64,000 bases of DNA from Chionis minor (Eukaryota; Chordata; Aves; Charadriiformes; Chionididae), in contig VZSF01000867.1 of assembly GCA_013398295.1 (NCBI GenBank), positions 372,001 to 436,000 on the forward strand. The letters run 5' to 3'. The position numbers were made by a program, and so were the translations under genes. Position 1 is the first letter of the stretch. Each line of letters begins with the position of its first letter. This document shows positions 11,107 through 23,826 of the stretch, one piece after another. The notes under the pieces were generated by a model. That model worked only from the letters and a program-made list of their open reading frames with translations. It ran no database searches and was not told the origin of the DNA.

Positions 11107-12424
11107 ATCACAGAATCACAGAATGGTAGGGGTGGGAAAGGACCCTTGGAGATCATCTAGTCCAAACCCTGCCAGAGCAGGTTCACCTAGAACAGATTGG
11201 ACAGGAACGCATCCAGGTGGGTTTTGAATATATCCAGAGAAGGAGACTCCACAACCTCTCTGTGCAGCCCGTTCCTGTGCTCTGCCACGCTCAAAGTAAA
11301 GTTGTTTATGTTCAGATGGAATTTCCCGTGTTCCAGTTTATGCCCATTACTCCTTGTCCTGTTGCTGAACACCACTGAAAAAAGCCTGGCCCTGTCCTTT
11401 TGATACCCGCTATTTAGATATTTATAAGCATTGGTGTGATCCCCTCTCAGTCTTCTCCAGAGTAAACAGACCCAGGTCTCTCAACCTTTCCTCTTAAGAG
11501 AGTTACTCCATTCCCTTGATCATCTTTGTAGCCCTCCACTGGAATGTCTCCCCAGCAGTTCCTTGTCTTTCCTGAATTGGACACAATACTCCAGATATGG
11601 CTTCACCAGGGCAGAGTAGAAGAGGAGGTGAACCTCCCTCAACCTGCTGGCCATGCTTTTTTTTAGTGCACCCCAGGATACCATTGACCTTCTTAGCCAC
11701 AAGGGCACATTGCTGGCTCATAATCTACTTCTTGTCCACCAGGACTCCCAGGCCTCTCTCTGCAGAGCTGCTTTCCAGCAGGTCAGCCCCCAACCTGTAC
11801 TGGTGCATGGGGCTATTCCTCCTTACATGCAGGACCGTACACTTGCCCTTGCTGTTCCTCTCTGCCCTACTCTCCAGCCTGTCGAGGTCCTGCTGAATGG
11901 CAGCACAGCCTTCTGGTGTGTCAGCCACCCCTCCCAGTTTCGTGTCATTACCAAACTTGCTGAGGGAACACTGTCCCCTCATCCAGGTCATTGATGAATA
12001 TATTGAACAATACTGGTCCCAGTACTGACCCCTGGGAAACAGTGCTAGTTACAGGCCTCCAACTGGACTCTGCCCCACTGATCACAACCCTCTGAGCTCT
12101 ACCTGTCAGCCAGTTTTCAATCTACCCCACTTTCCATTCATCTAACCCACGTTTCTTAAGCTTACCTACTAGGATGCTGTGGGAGACAGTGTCAAAAGGC
12201 TTGCTGAAGCTGAGGTAGAGAACAACCACTGCTCTCCGCTCTTCTACCCAGCCAGTCATGCCAGCATGGAAGGATACCTCATTAGTCAAGCATGACTTCC
12301 CCTTGGTGAATCTATGCTGACCACTGTCGATAATTTTCTTTTCCACTACATGCCTAGAGATGACATCCAGAATGAGCTGTTCCATCACCTTTCCAGGGAT
12401 GGAGGTGAGGCTGACTGGCTTGGA
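11107..12424 (-). mobile_element. CR1 LINE, 5'-truncated, with 3' end; broken ORF2 (reverse transcriptase)
   Basis: On the minus strand this runs from mid reverse transcriptase to the CR1 3' terminus, where two octamers of the ATTCTGTG type are seen as 'cacagaatcacagaat' on the plus strand near 11109. Recognisable blocks in order are: 'HRFTKGKSCLTN' and 'FSKPFDTVSHSIL' (12388-12122); '[20 protein letters not shown]' and 'MHQYRLGADLLESSSAERGL' (11991-11725); '[17 protein letters not shown]' (11721-11503); and the C-terminal 'VVESPSLDIFKTHLDAFL' (11375-11187). The lesions are a TAG just after 12122, a frameshift near 12000, a TAG at 11722-11724 and further frameshifts before 11375. The active-site box, normally Phe-Ala-Asp-Asp, reads Phe-Gly-Asn-Asp. 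It cannot encode an active enzyme. Confidence 0.97.
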
Positions 12425-13289
12425 TGGAAGGAAAAAATAGGTAGATATTAATGATTTTTATTTTTTTTTTAACTAGTTGGAATTTTTATGCTTTCTCTCT
12501 TATATATGTGAGTCTCTTTTTAGGAATTGTTATCCTTAAAAGGTGAATAAAAACTGTTTGAATATTATTGTAGTTTGATTTTGATAAGCCTTCCATTAAA
12601 TCAGTGACTGGAAAGCAAGAGATATACCAAGATCAGCAATATCTCCTGTTTTTATCTTGTCTTCCTTAATATCCAGCATTATATTTTGTCCTTTGCTGTC
12701 AAAATAACCTACCACTTCTCTTGCAGAAGAATTTTACAATCTGTTGAGCAAAACCTAAAGAGAAAAAATGATGCTCAATGGGTAATAAATCCTCCAGGAC
12801 AACATATTTTTTAGATACTCATGTTGCAGAACTGTGTCTGGGAAAGATCTGCAAGTGGTACTTTAACTGTGTTGTATTGCAAGCCAAAAAACCAATCTGC
12901 ATCAGCTTTTTCCACTTTGCATTAGAGGTGCAAAGAAAATTGATATTTAAAAGCTAAGTATCACTGCAGGCTTCATATCTCTTTTTGTAATCATTTAAAC
13001 ACACAGATGATGACCCATAAGAAAAAAAACCTATTATAATATTTACCACTTCAGCTGGGTACAATTAAATTATATAAGTTAATGAGTTTTCTTAGTGGCT
13101 GAGTCTACAAAAATAACTCCTCTTTCTCTTGTTTTCTTGAGCGAGAAATATGATTACTTTTTTTTTTGCCCCCTTCTCATTTTTGGGTTCTTCGTAAACC
13201 ACTGCCTTGAAAATATAAGCTTTGATTCAAAAGGAATACAGATGTTAAGTGCCCTTTCACCAATGGAAGTACAGATACGTTTCCTCCTA
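12425..13289. other. AT-rich non-coding stretch, nothing recognised
   Basis: Begins at the 5' truncation point of the CR1 copy. No gene or repeat was recognised. A plus-strand frame starting at 13095 reads through the assembly gap and is not supported. Confidence 0.55.
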
Positions 13290-13332
13290 NNNNNNNNNNN
13301 NNNNNNNNNNNNNCCCCCCCCCCCCCCCCCCC
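13290..13332. other. Assembly gap (24 N) followed by 19 C
   Basis: 13290-13313 are N and 13314-13332 are an uninterrupted run of C. The gap abuts the homopolymer, which suggests a sequencing or assembly failure in a C-rich simple repeat. The true length is unknown. Confidence 0.97.
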
Positions 13333-16300
13333 TTTGGAGTCAAAGTACAGATCTCTGTTCCCTTCTAGTGATGCTTTGTGATGTTAATAATTCCTCCTTC
13401 TTGAGATCCTTCAGAATGGCTAGATGATGCCCAGCCTATCTTAGAGGGGAAAAAAATATGGAATGTTTACTTAAAATAGATTAAACTATTTTCAATTCAG
13501 TATATTTCTCATGATTCGAGAGCAATAGAGAGGCATTAAGGAGCTAGGAGCTATTAAAAACCAGCTGAGACAGTTTTAAATAAGCCCTGGTGCTTTGCCG
13601 TGTTCTGATGTAAACTGGTCCCTTTTTTCCTTCCTCTTCGCCTGCCCCAGGCCCTTGCCTTTGCCCTCATAGAGCTTCCTTGGAAGTAAGATTATCTGAG
13701 CACAAGCTCTAGGGCTTGGTCTGCCTGCCTGCTTTACAAATCTAGAGACAGACTGTGCTTTACAAAATGGAGTTGTGCTGCAGATGGGCAATTGCCTTTT
13801 CTTTTCAAGAGGGTGAAATACTTGCAAAGGCCTGATGTTTAGTGATAGAGATATATGGAAATAGTATTCAAGTTTTGAAATTTTTGAATCAGAATATTCC
13901 TTGAGCTGAAAGAAAAGTACGCGCCTGGTACTCACTAGCTATTTAGTTAAATGAACAAGTCCAAGGAGCGTGTGTGTGTGGGGAAACAAACTCTTCAGTA
14001 AAACCTTGTCATCTCCTGTTGCCTCTGTTATCACAGAAGCAGGGAGGAAACACTTGTGCTTTGCTAGAGCTTTGCTGTGCCTGTGGTATGGCGCATCATC
14101 AGCCTGCAGGAACTCAGGGTTCAATGTTTGCATTTTTAATCGACAAATCCCCAGTTCTAGCTACAAGCTCCCTCTCTCTCTCCTTTTAGGAAATTTAGAA
14201 GATGGGCACAACAACATGCAGTATGCTTTGCAAATACGTACTGAGAGACCTGCTGTTTCTCTGTGTGTGAGTTTTGTGTGTATGTGTAATTATGGAAATT
14301 CACAAGCCTTCTGGGCAGGTACAGAACCTCCAAAGAGGGTTTTTTTGGTGGGTTTGTTTTTGTGGGGTTTTTGGTTTGTTTTTTTTTTACCCGGTAACCC
14401 CCTTCTCACAAAGTGAGATGGATGAGGCCATAAAACCTTAAAGGACGAAGGACGCTGCATAACTTCAGTGCATTTTCTCAGAAAACAGCAGTAATGCGTC
14501 TGGACTGTATTATATTTTACCAGGTTTGTTCAGCTACATTTAAGCAATGACAGAAAAAAGACAGTACTCTGCCTTGAAAATATTTTCAGGAGAAAGCAAC
14601 CTGAAGTGCCTGGAAACCAGCATATATCAAACTGTGACTAGGCCCTGGAGAGTTCTTAAACTGTTGGTTTTTTCATAACTTTTCTCTCATGGGACTTTTG
14701 TTGAATTAAAATCTTCTTGAGGAGAACTGCATATGAGAAATGCGTCTTGTGGTCTGCTTGTTAATAGAAAAGTTTTGGTAAAATACTGTAAGTTATTAGC
14801 TGCAGATTTGTTGTTGGAGATTATCAAACCATTTATAGAGGTTAATCCTGGATTCATTGTAAAGAAAAGACGGAAGTAATAACAATGCTGTGGTATTAAT
14901 GGTTAGCTTTCAAAACTGGAAGGCAGCGAGATCTGAGGCTTTAAACTTGGCTCCACAACTGACACAGCAAACTAAGTCCATCTATCTTACAGTTTCGGAT
15001 GTCAAAGGACGGATAAACTGTTTTCTGTGGAAATCTACAGGTTATGGACTTGTAGCAGAAATAATTGGGTGTGTTTATAAGTTTGTGTGGCATTCGACTT
15101 TCCTATTCCTCTGGCCTTCCAGCATGAAAACACATTGCAATGTTTACTCAGGGGTTTTGTTTAGCCTCAGCATTAGTTTCGTGTATCAGCTGAGTTTTGC
15201 CTTTTGATTTTATTTGAGGCCAAATTTTTGGCTTATTGGTTTAGTTGCCTTATTTCTTCCCCAAGTATCTCACCATTACTTTTTCTTCCTCTCACTTGGA
15301 CCCTCTCCAAAACTTATTAAAATCAATAGATTATTTCTACCTGCTATTAAATGAATTCATTTTAAAGAGAACTGAAAAAATGTATAAAACTGTCACATTA
15401 TATCAGCTTTACATATTTATGAAGGGACAGTAAACTTATTATGCATGATAACTTGTATTCAGTGTAGATCTGTATTGTAAATTAGTTGAACTACAGTTTA
15501 TTAGTACTGAACAATTACTACTGGTCTTTACTCTGTGTTTGGAAATAGCAAACCATGCTCAGTATTATTATTCTCCAGCTTGAGTTCTTTGCATGTAATA
15601 TTATCCCTACTGGAATGATTTAATTGCATTTTATGTGGTTGTGAAGCTTGAGTAGTATTGTAGAGGTAGATTTCAGGACAGTAACGGTTGTGTGATATCT
15701 GTTTTAAGCTGGTGGGTCTTTTATTAATGAAATCTTTCTGGACCAAGCATGCTACATTTTGTAATCTTTAACACTTTAAAATGCACAACACATTTCATAA
15801 CAGTAGATAATAACAACATATAATAATAACAGTGTGAAATATTAAGCCTATTCTGGAACCTAAACAATGTGGAGCTAATAGATGAAAATTATATTTGTCC
15901 ACGTGTACAGAGATAATTTTTCCAATTTGTACAGGGTAGGAGCAGACTGGTAGATGTTCAGTGGGAGGTAGGAAAACTCCTTTGGGCATTCAGTGTCATC
16001 TCTGGAGGGAAGCAAAGAGCTTCTGCTTCAGCCTCCCTGTCTGTGCTTCTCCACCAGCTCTGTCAAATCTGTAAACCATCTTATTCAAATTACACCAACA
16101 TCCAAAATATTGCGCTTAACCCTGTTTGATGTGACCTGAAGTCAACTGAGTTTCATATATGTGGTTTTGCCTAGCAGGGGTTCATCTTAATTTTTGAGTA
16201 CTTTAGGAATAAACACATTTATAACACCTAAATTTCACCTGTAGACTTGAGTGAACTGTGCAGTTGGATTGGAAACCTTCCTCAGAGCTGGAGTAATTTC

Positions 16301-19289
16301 TGAGGCTCAGGAGCTCTCAGAGAACACTTGTTCTAAAATGAGAGAAGGCTCCCTTTGTCCACAGGCCTTCTCAGCAAGGACTGTTGGATGGACTCTATTC
16401 AAAATGGAAATATCCTGAGTTTGTCACAGACTTTAACTTTAATGGGACTATTTATGCACATCTATTAATTTTTCTATTCCTAGACTGACTGACTACAGCA
16501 CAAGACTACAAGATCATTTAAGTAGTAAAACATCAGTGTCACTTCTTACTTCAAGACAGTTTTGTGTTAAAAATTTTTGTTTTTCATAACAATTGGACTA
16601 AAGCAACATGAGAAACAGTGTATTTCTTCCCCCATTTCTAATCTTCCACCCTAATAATTAAATTGTTATATCATTAATTTTGCCAGGGAATAGTTACATT
16701 TGCATCCCAAAAAAACCCCCTTAATATCATGTGGTTCTAGACTAAATTTATTTTTATGTGTCAAAAATTCCATCATTTAATCTTTTCATAATCATGGCCA
16801 CAAATGTGTCTTTGCTAATCCATATTTGAATGTTTTGCATAGATACAAGTGACTTTATATATCATTCTCCCCTATCTTTTAAAGACCTTCTTAGTTTTAA
16901 AATAGACTTAAATACAACCTTCTGCAATTACTTTTATAATTCACTTTTACAATTAATACAGAGACCATGTAGTATGTATTTTGATGGTCCATACCTTAAT
17001 TGCCTGGCAGTTATAATTAATCACTTCAAAACAGTATTTACCTGCATATTTAGAATTTACATCAGTTAAAAATCTTTTAAGGGTTTTAAATCATAGTTCA
17101 GGAGTTTACTAACCCCAGTCTAAGGTCAACAGGAAAATGCAGTTATATTTTTCCACACAGAGTGCTGTTCACTGAGACTTGCAAAGATCTGGTCCTGGCT
17201 GACACCATCTCACCGCATCTAAAATTAATTTAAACTCGATCAATCCTCTGGTTCAGAATACTTATCTGTATCTAATCCATTCTCCTCTTTTTATGCATGC
17301 ACATGCATGTACAGTTTCTGTGAGCATGAAGGAATGAAACAGATGGCTTTAACAGCAAGATTTTCCACCGACTTCTATTCAATATAATATTTTCACAGGA
17401 AAATAATCCCTCACATGATTTATTAGGTATTTCTTGAACAGGAAACCTAGTAAGTATCCAAGTCATCTTCATTTCTTCCCCAAATATGTATTACGTCTTC
17501 CAAATACAACACTTAGTAATTTTCTGAGGAAACAGCCTTTTTTGTAGTTGTCGCCTTAATAAGAATATTGCTTTTACTTTTTAACTGCTTCATTGTGAGT
17601 TTACCATAGGCATGTAAAACATAAATCAGTTTCTATACTGTCACCTAGATTGCACAGAACAGCAGCATAGTCTAGCAGAAAGAGTTTGCTTATAGCAGGC
17701 AGTTTCAACAGGGTGGTGTTCATTGAGGATGAGCCCACTCTAGTGCCAGTTTTTCTTCTTCCACACAGAGTTGCGCAGAAGTGAAGGAATGACGGAGCAG
17801 GCATGATTTATAATGTGGGTTATATTAAGAAGCAGAGAGTATGCACTGCTAACTCCTACTAATGGCTTCATAAAGCTGCAGTTTTGGCATGCGCTTTCAT
17901 TGATTTAAAACAAACTAATCCCAGTATTCTCGTCTTTGCTTTTACGGGTGGTGGAAGAAGCCAATGCCATTAAGCCCCAGTCTTACATCTTAAAAGAGAA
18001 GCATCGGCCCCATGGAAACTCCTCTCCCAGAGGACTGAAGAGGCTTGACATATGCAGTCGATGGCGGCAGGTCTAGAGATTAGCCCAAGTGTTACTCTGA
18101 AGAATCACTCTTTCTGGCATGTTTCCATAGTCTCCCAAAGGAAATGCAGTCAAACGTTTAACCAAAGTTAATCCCTTCCCCAGTTACGATTGCACAGCTG
18201 AAGCTGTAGCAGAGCGGGTCACTTACTCCAGTCCATACAGAAAAAAGCTTGATGTACGGTATATGGAAACCTCAGCAGTTCTGAAACTTCTATTTACTTT
18301 CAAAGTGATATTATCTGGGATACGAAAATATTGTTTTCCTTTCCAACAGCAGCAGGAAAAATCACAACTTACTTTGTGTGCTATAAAGCATTTTAATGGT
18401 AAAGGCTAATAGAAAACACTTTTTAAAGGACAAAGTTCAGCCAGGGTAACTCACTTGGAATACTCTGAATCGTACTAGTAATATCACTGTTGAGAATAAT
18501 ATGTATATAAGAGTTGAACACTTAAATTTTGGGCTGATTTTGTTTGACTGAAAGGGCATTGCTGTGGAACTTTGTAGGGACCTGTGATCTCTAGCATTTG
18601 TTTTGTGTTTTTTTTTCCTTATCTCATGTGAATTGAAATAAGAACCTAGAATAAGCACTATTTAATTTTAATGACTTAGTTAAACAAATGCATTTTATCG
18701 TTTCATCAGGTTTATGGATTTTTTTTTTTTTCTCCATCACTGAGCTGTACAATACAAATATTGGTTTTGCAGATAAGGAATTCAATTAGCATTTCAAAGG
18801 GGTCAGATTCACTCCCTCTCATAGCAAGTTCTTATTAGCTTATTTGGGATGATTGGGAGCCTTGATCAAATTAAATAGTGTAACAAAATTAAGGGACATA
18901 CATAAGGAAAGAGAGGGTAATGTTTTATTTTGATATGATACGAAAAACCTTCATAAAAATCATTCCAGAAGCTTTTCAAAATTTGGGGAACAGAGTATTC
19001 ATAAATATCAGCATTACCTAAAGGAGGTAACCGCATGCATTGATATCTAGAATATTCAGATTTTAGGACAACTTTTAAACCTGAAAAAAGATCCCTATAT
19101 GCCTTAACTTTTATGCTTCTAATTAAAATTAGAATTTAATTTGTAGTGCATTTATTTCTTGCAAAAGAGTTAAGTTTGCAAAAATGGAACTTACTCTGTT
19201 TTAAATATGCTATGTTTAGAGAAGTCTGGGATAAAATCTTTGAATCTCATTTAACTGTGATTATTCCTGACTGTATTTTTAAAGTAGTA
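13333..19289. other. AT-rich non-coding stretch, nothing gene-like
   Basis: Overlapping frames on both strands around 13576-14416 and scattered short frames elsewhere show no domains. Small features include a GT-rich stretch near 13972-13980, G/T-rich low complexity at 14338-14390, an alternating purine-pyrimidine segment at 17293-17313 and a T tract at 18719-18732. No transposon was recognised. Confidence 0.5.
17293..17313. repeat. Alternating purine-pyrimidine segment with inverted repeat
   Basis: ATGCATG (17293-17299), CA, CATGCAT (17302-17308) form a 7-base-arm inverted repeat inside 21 strictly alternating purine/pyrimidine bases. This is a composition compatible with Z-DNA. Confidence 0.8.
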
Positions 19290-19790
19290 AAAAGACATGG
19301 AGGAAATGGCCTTGCAAGAGTTTACCTGAAGAACTCTTTACCTCGAGAACTCTCTCTTTCCAGAGACTTGGCATACCCTGCACAAAGAAGCAGTATGGTC
19401 CTGCTGCATATTCCAGCCCAAAGACCTTGGTGGCCTTTGGCCACCCTGCCAATGCAGCCCGTAAAACGGTATGCCATTGTAGTTATCTGTCCCAGGAGAA
19501 GGATGCAGATCCAGTTGAATCTCACCTAGTGCAGGCTGAGAGGCTATGCACAACTTCCACTGCACTCCTCTGCCCTCTAACTCCCAGCTGGGAATATGAG
19601 TTGTGCCAGAGCACGGAGAGGTTGGCCCTCCTTCTTCTAGCAAGACATAGGTTTGAAATTGCCAGCACTGGGACTCCTACACCATGCAGTAGAGTGAGCT
19701 TCCAGTTTTATTTGCTCTGTCAGCAAAGAAGAGGGGATCCAAAAGTGCCATCTTAAAGCGGGTAGAGCTGCACGTGAAGGAGTGAATTCT
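19290..19790. other. GC-richer island of unknown nature
   Basis: This segment is clearly GC-richer than its AT-rich surroundings and holds overlapping open frames on both strands (19146-19529 and 19427-19756 plus; 19322-19525 and 19338-19643 minus). None shows a recognisable domain, and the frames shift repeatedly. It could be a decayed processed pseudogene, an LTR or other retroelement piece, or a lncRNA exon. I cannot tell which from sequence alone. Confidence 0.4.
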
Positions 19791-22700
19791 TTCTAGCAGA
19801 AAAGGCAAATTCAGCTTTTATTTTATTGAGATGTTCTGTTTGTTTTAAAGCTGCTTTTTATAACAAGGAGGGGATGAGAGGGGTACTGTTCCTGCAGAAG
19901 TTTCTGAAAAGCTGAATATGAATAAAAACGAGCGATAGCACTACTCAGTAGTTGCACACAGTAATACAGGAGGCAGTAGATGCAGTGACCAGACAGCAAA
20001 CTCAAGCACTTCTGACAACTTACTCCCGTCCAGGTGGAGATTAGAAACCATCGCAGCACAGGCAATTCTCCCAATGCTCTTCCTCAATTTTTCTTCTTAT
20101 TTTCAAATGTGTATTTTCCATGTAGTTAATAGAGGTTTGACTCCTTCCCTACACTGACTCAGGTAATATATATCGATATTTTGTAAAACGCCTCACAGTT
20201 CTGATGTCCATGTCTAAGACATCTTTCAATCACCTGACAGTAATATCTGCTAAACAAGAACTTTCTCCTAAGGAGAAAAAAAAAAAAATGTGTAGCGTGA
20301 TCTTTGAGATTTTTAATGATTTTCAGGGGTTGCGACTTTGCTGAAAATGAGTGCAAAGTAGCACAAAATATGCAGAACTGCTAGCTGGCACAAAGATTTA
20401 TGTAACTACTACTTACCTTAGCATGTGTGAGTTTTGGCTTCATTCGGCTTTTGCTTTAGTGGTGACCTACCTTTCTAGCCGTGAGTTTAGTTTGTAACAG
20501 CATGATAACCTTGTTAAAATGCAAAATATGGCAGTCTGTCTTCGATGCTGACTTCAGATTAAATTCAGCTTCTGTGTAGGAAGATACGACTCTTACAGAC
20601 TACAAAGCAAATGTAGTCCTACTGGTTCTTGACTGCTCTATAATAGGAGCTAATGTCCCAAGTTTGCTTCAGAAGTTCTGTCTTGAAGACAGCAGATGTG
20701 TTGCTAAAGCCATCTGGCTCTTTTTTTGAATATAATTTGTATGCCTATAAATAATCACCATGCATATGGGCTGCATTTCAGCCGTGTGTTCCTCAAACTA
20801 TGTAAGTTAAGATAATTTATTTCTTCTAGGCTTGCAAAGAGCTTCTGCCATACATTCCTGTCCTCCTCTTAATATTCTTCCAAACTACCAGAGTAAAAAA
20901 GCAACTTATGTGTACTAAGAAGCCAGAAAAGTTGATTAGACAGGGAAAACTAAAATACCTCTTTAGGCTTAAGCAATCACTGACTTTTTTTCAGTATTTT
21001 CCAGCATTTAAAGTAGCAATTTTGAGTCCCAGAGCTGATTCCAATCTCAAGTCTGCACGTGTGCATTAAGAAGAAAAGTGCTAGAGAAGGGTTGCAAACA
21101 ACCTCAGTCAGCAATATTATTCTTCTGAAATCATTTCTGCAATGTGAAAAAAAACTGATGTGTGAACTCTTGCTCACCTTTCCATTCAGGATTCTCTTAC
21201 TGATCAGCTGCATAGTTATGACTGATATGCATAGAAAATTTCCTAAGCCAGCACTAAATTTGGCTTTGCTCTAAACTGAAAAAAATCTCAAAAATTTATA
21301 AAATAAATATTTAAATTTACTTGTGTTCTCCTTTATGAGCTAGTGTAGTTTTGCTGTAGAAATTTTCAGTCTATATTCTTTAGCAAAAAAGTAATTTCAA
21401 TACCATTTGTTCATGTATAAGATTACTTTTCTGAGTATCATGAATAAGGAAATAAAAATGAATGTCATTGCATCTCAAGTGAAAGGAAACTCAGTTTTCA
21501 CACTTGATAGCATCAGCAGAATAAAGAATTCACACAACCTTTTCAGAAGACGGTTTGAAAATGCCTGGTATTTATTGAAAAATAGCAAAAAGCATTGTTA
21601 CATGACTACTTCTAAATGCACAAATGATTCATAGACTGCTTACCTTCCTATAATCCACAACTAATTGTCTTTAAAAAGTTAATATTTTTCCCCACTTCTA
21701 GGATGGTGAATGATACACCTGGCATTGCAGACCTGCCTAGGACCTCTGTGAGGAAGGGACAGGAGATTCTTGTTATTGTAGGGTGCAAGCATCTTCAACT
21801 CTGATGTGCGGTTCCAGCTCAGCATCAATTTATGTGCATTCTTAAACAAAGCATGTAAGCTGTGTTTTGAATTCAAAATAAATGCATTTACAAACTCAAA
21901 GCATCACTTAGATATAAGAATTTTGTAGAAATAGAGGTGCAATGCTAAGTATTTTAGAGATGGTTTAGATGTTTAGCTCAAGAACTTCAACTACATTTTT
22001 ATTTTCATTTGCTTCAGTATGTAACTAAGAATGTCTTGCAAGTCAACTCAGAAAGTCAAATAAAATCTATTTCTTAGTAAGATGCTATGTAAATATTCAC
22101 TTAAAGCTCACACATGTAATGCAAAAGAATGCAATATTCCACTTACGCTTTCACTTTCCTTATAACATACTGGTTTTCATGATTAAGGTTGTCTAGCCTT
22201 CTGAACAAATGCTTACAAACTGACAAATGTTGATTCAATGGGAGTGAAACACTTGTGTGTGTGTGTGTGTGTCTGTATAAATTTGTTTCTCTATGTAAGG
22301 CTTTTGAAAGGAAAAAATTCTGAAATGTATGGTAGCACTCCTGTTGGTAACCATTTAAAGACCCTCCTGGTCACGAGCTTTGGTTTCCCATGGTGGTGCT
22401 GGGACTGTTGGACTTCTGGTCATCCTAGGGTGTTTTTTCCGGTAAAAGAACACTTTTTTTAATGTCTTTACCTATGGCGCCTTGACATTCATCACCTGCT
22501 GCTTTTTTTAGACCTTTAATCTTGCAAATAATTGTGTGGGATAATAGCCCTACTGATGTGTCACTAGGCTACGAGAGACAGTCTTATACCTTCTTAAGCT
22601 TGCACATCATCTTATTCCCTGAGGACTGAAAATCAAGAGATGCTGAATAAGATTTTAATCTGTTTTGAATGGTGAATTGTATTTCACAGTTCTTGTCAGT

Positions 22701-23103
22701 AACTGGCATGAATATGCATCAATTGCTGTGGGAGATATTTAAAATAAGGTAATTTGGGTTGGACATGGGGGGAAATAAGCCAAAATCTCCAGAATGTGAG
22801 TGAACATTTGTTTTAATGTATCAGAAAAGTCTTATTACTTGGAGATTTACTTAGTCTCAGAAGTCTGATATGCATTATGTTTTTAGCTTTGATCCAAAAC
22901 AACGAGTTTTCTATAGCTATGTTTTCTTGAGAGCGTAAAGTTCAGAAGCAACTCTGAAAAATCAATTTTAATATCATTTGTAAATCTGGAATTCTGACCT
23001 TTAGCCTTAACTTATGCTCAAGAGGTACTTAAATATTTTTTTTGAAGTTTCTGAAGTTCTACTTGTGCAGAATTTAATTCTGACAAATGATGGAGACTGT
23101 CAT
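19791..23103. other. AT-rich non-coding stretch, nothing recognised
   Basis: Contains a (TG)9 run at 22254-22272 and short frames without domains (for example 19823-20074 minus and 21407-21634 plus). No transposon was recognised. Confidence 0.5.
22254..22272 (+). repeat. (TG)n microsatellite
   Basis: About nine uninterrupted TG dinucleotides. Confidence 0.95.
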
Positions 23104-23316
23104 TTACAAGCTTGCTGTGTTACCACCTTTGCGAATTTCCCATAATATATAGATGGACACGGAAGCCATGAAAAACTGTCCTAGCATCCTCCACAGTTTG
23201 AATGTGGCTCTCGGGAGTTGAGCTGGGATGTTGATCCGTTGATCTGCAGAGAGAGTGACCACTGTAAGAGTAGAGACCGACATATCTCTGCTGAGACAGT
23301 GATGAGAGAAGTGCAA
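23104..23316 (-). other. Unassigned small ORF with a hydrophobic C-terminal segment
   Basis: A 70-codon minus-strand frame; a second in-frame Met sits at residue 11. Its last third holds a hydrophobic stretch (MLGQFFMASVSIYILW, about residues 44-59) preceded by basic residues and followed by a charged tail, which would suit a single membrane segment. Immediately upstream of the ATCAACGG part the minus strand reads 'cactctctctgcag', a good splice-acceptor-like motif, so it could also be a terminal coding exon. I recognise no family. The region is slightly GC-richer than its flanks. A plus-strand frame (23218-23409) overlaps it, showing that chance openness is common here. Most likely a chance ORF, but it is the most protein-like short frame in this part. 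Confidence 0.15.
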
Positions 23317-23459
23317 GTCACTGCTTCAACCAAGGCTTGGAGTATCTCAGTAAAGTGGTCCTTCCTTTTGCCCTCTGTGAAGCTTTCCTCAGCCTGCCTT
23401 AGGTACTAGTACCACAAAGAAGCAGATCTAGGACAATACATTTACAGACATACATAGAT

Positions 23460-23465
<6 letters not shown>

Positions 23466-23490
<25 letters not shown>
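23466..23490 (+). repeat. Poly(A) tract, 25 A
   Basis: Uninterrupted run of 25 adenines, with one undetermined base close by at 23506. About 350 bases of GC-richer sequence lie upstream (23110-23450), so a retroposed insert with an A tail is possible. I found no source gene or target-site duplication. Confidence 0.9.
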
Positions 23491-23774
23491 TTAAGCCCAT
23501 CATCANGAATTTTTACCTGTGACTGAAATACCAGAAAGAGTTGTGCTACGCTGTGTGATGCAGTTAAAGCTCTGAAAGGGTTCTGTGGTTGCTTGTTTAA
23601 GGTTTTCATGTCTAGCTTGGATGTTGAATCCTGATAGAGAGACAGTATTCAAGTGTCACATAGTCATTCACAATATCCATCTGGTTTCTTCCATGACTGG
23701 TTTTCTGTCTTTCTTATAAATATGATGCCTACATCCTGGGAGCCGTATGAAGGATACGGACTTCAATTAAACTG

Positions 23775-23826
23775 GAATGGCTAGGCTGCTCAAAAAGGTG
23801 AGAATGGCTAGGCTGCTCAAAAAGGT
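23775..23826 (+). repeat. 27-bp tandem duplication, two copies
   Basis: A 25-base unit beginning GAATGGCTAGGCTGCTC occurs at 23775-23799 and again, identically, at 23802-23826 (period 27). The identity suggests a recent local duplication. Confidence 0.95.

Noticed and set aside
11197..11994. Plus-strand ORFs inside the 11-kb CR1
   Set aside because: They are antisense shadows of the minus-strand CR1 ORF2.
13095..13427. ORF with a polyproline run
   Set aside because: It reads straight through 24 N and a C homopolymer. The proline run is an artefact of the poly-C tract.
17293..17313. Alternating purine-pyrimidine segment considered as a functional Z-DNA site
   Set aside because: Short and mixed AT/GC. 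Composition alone does not support function.
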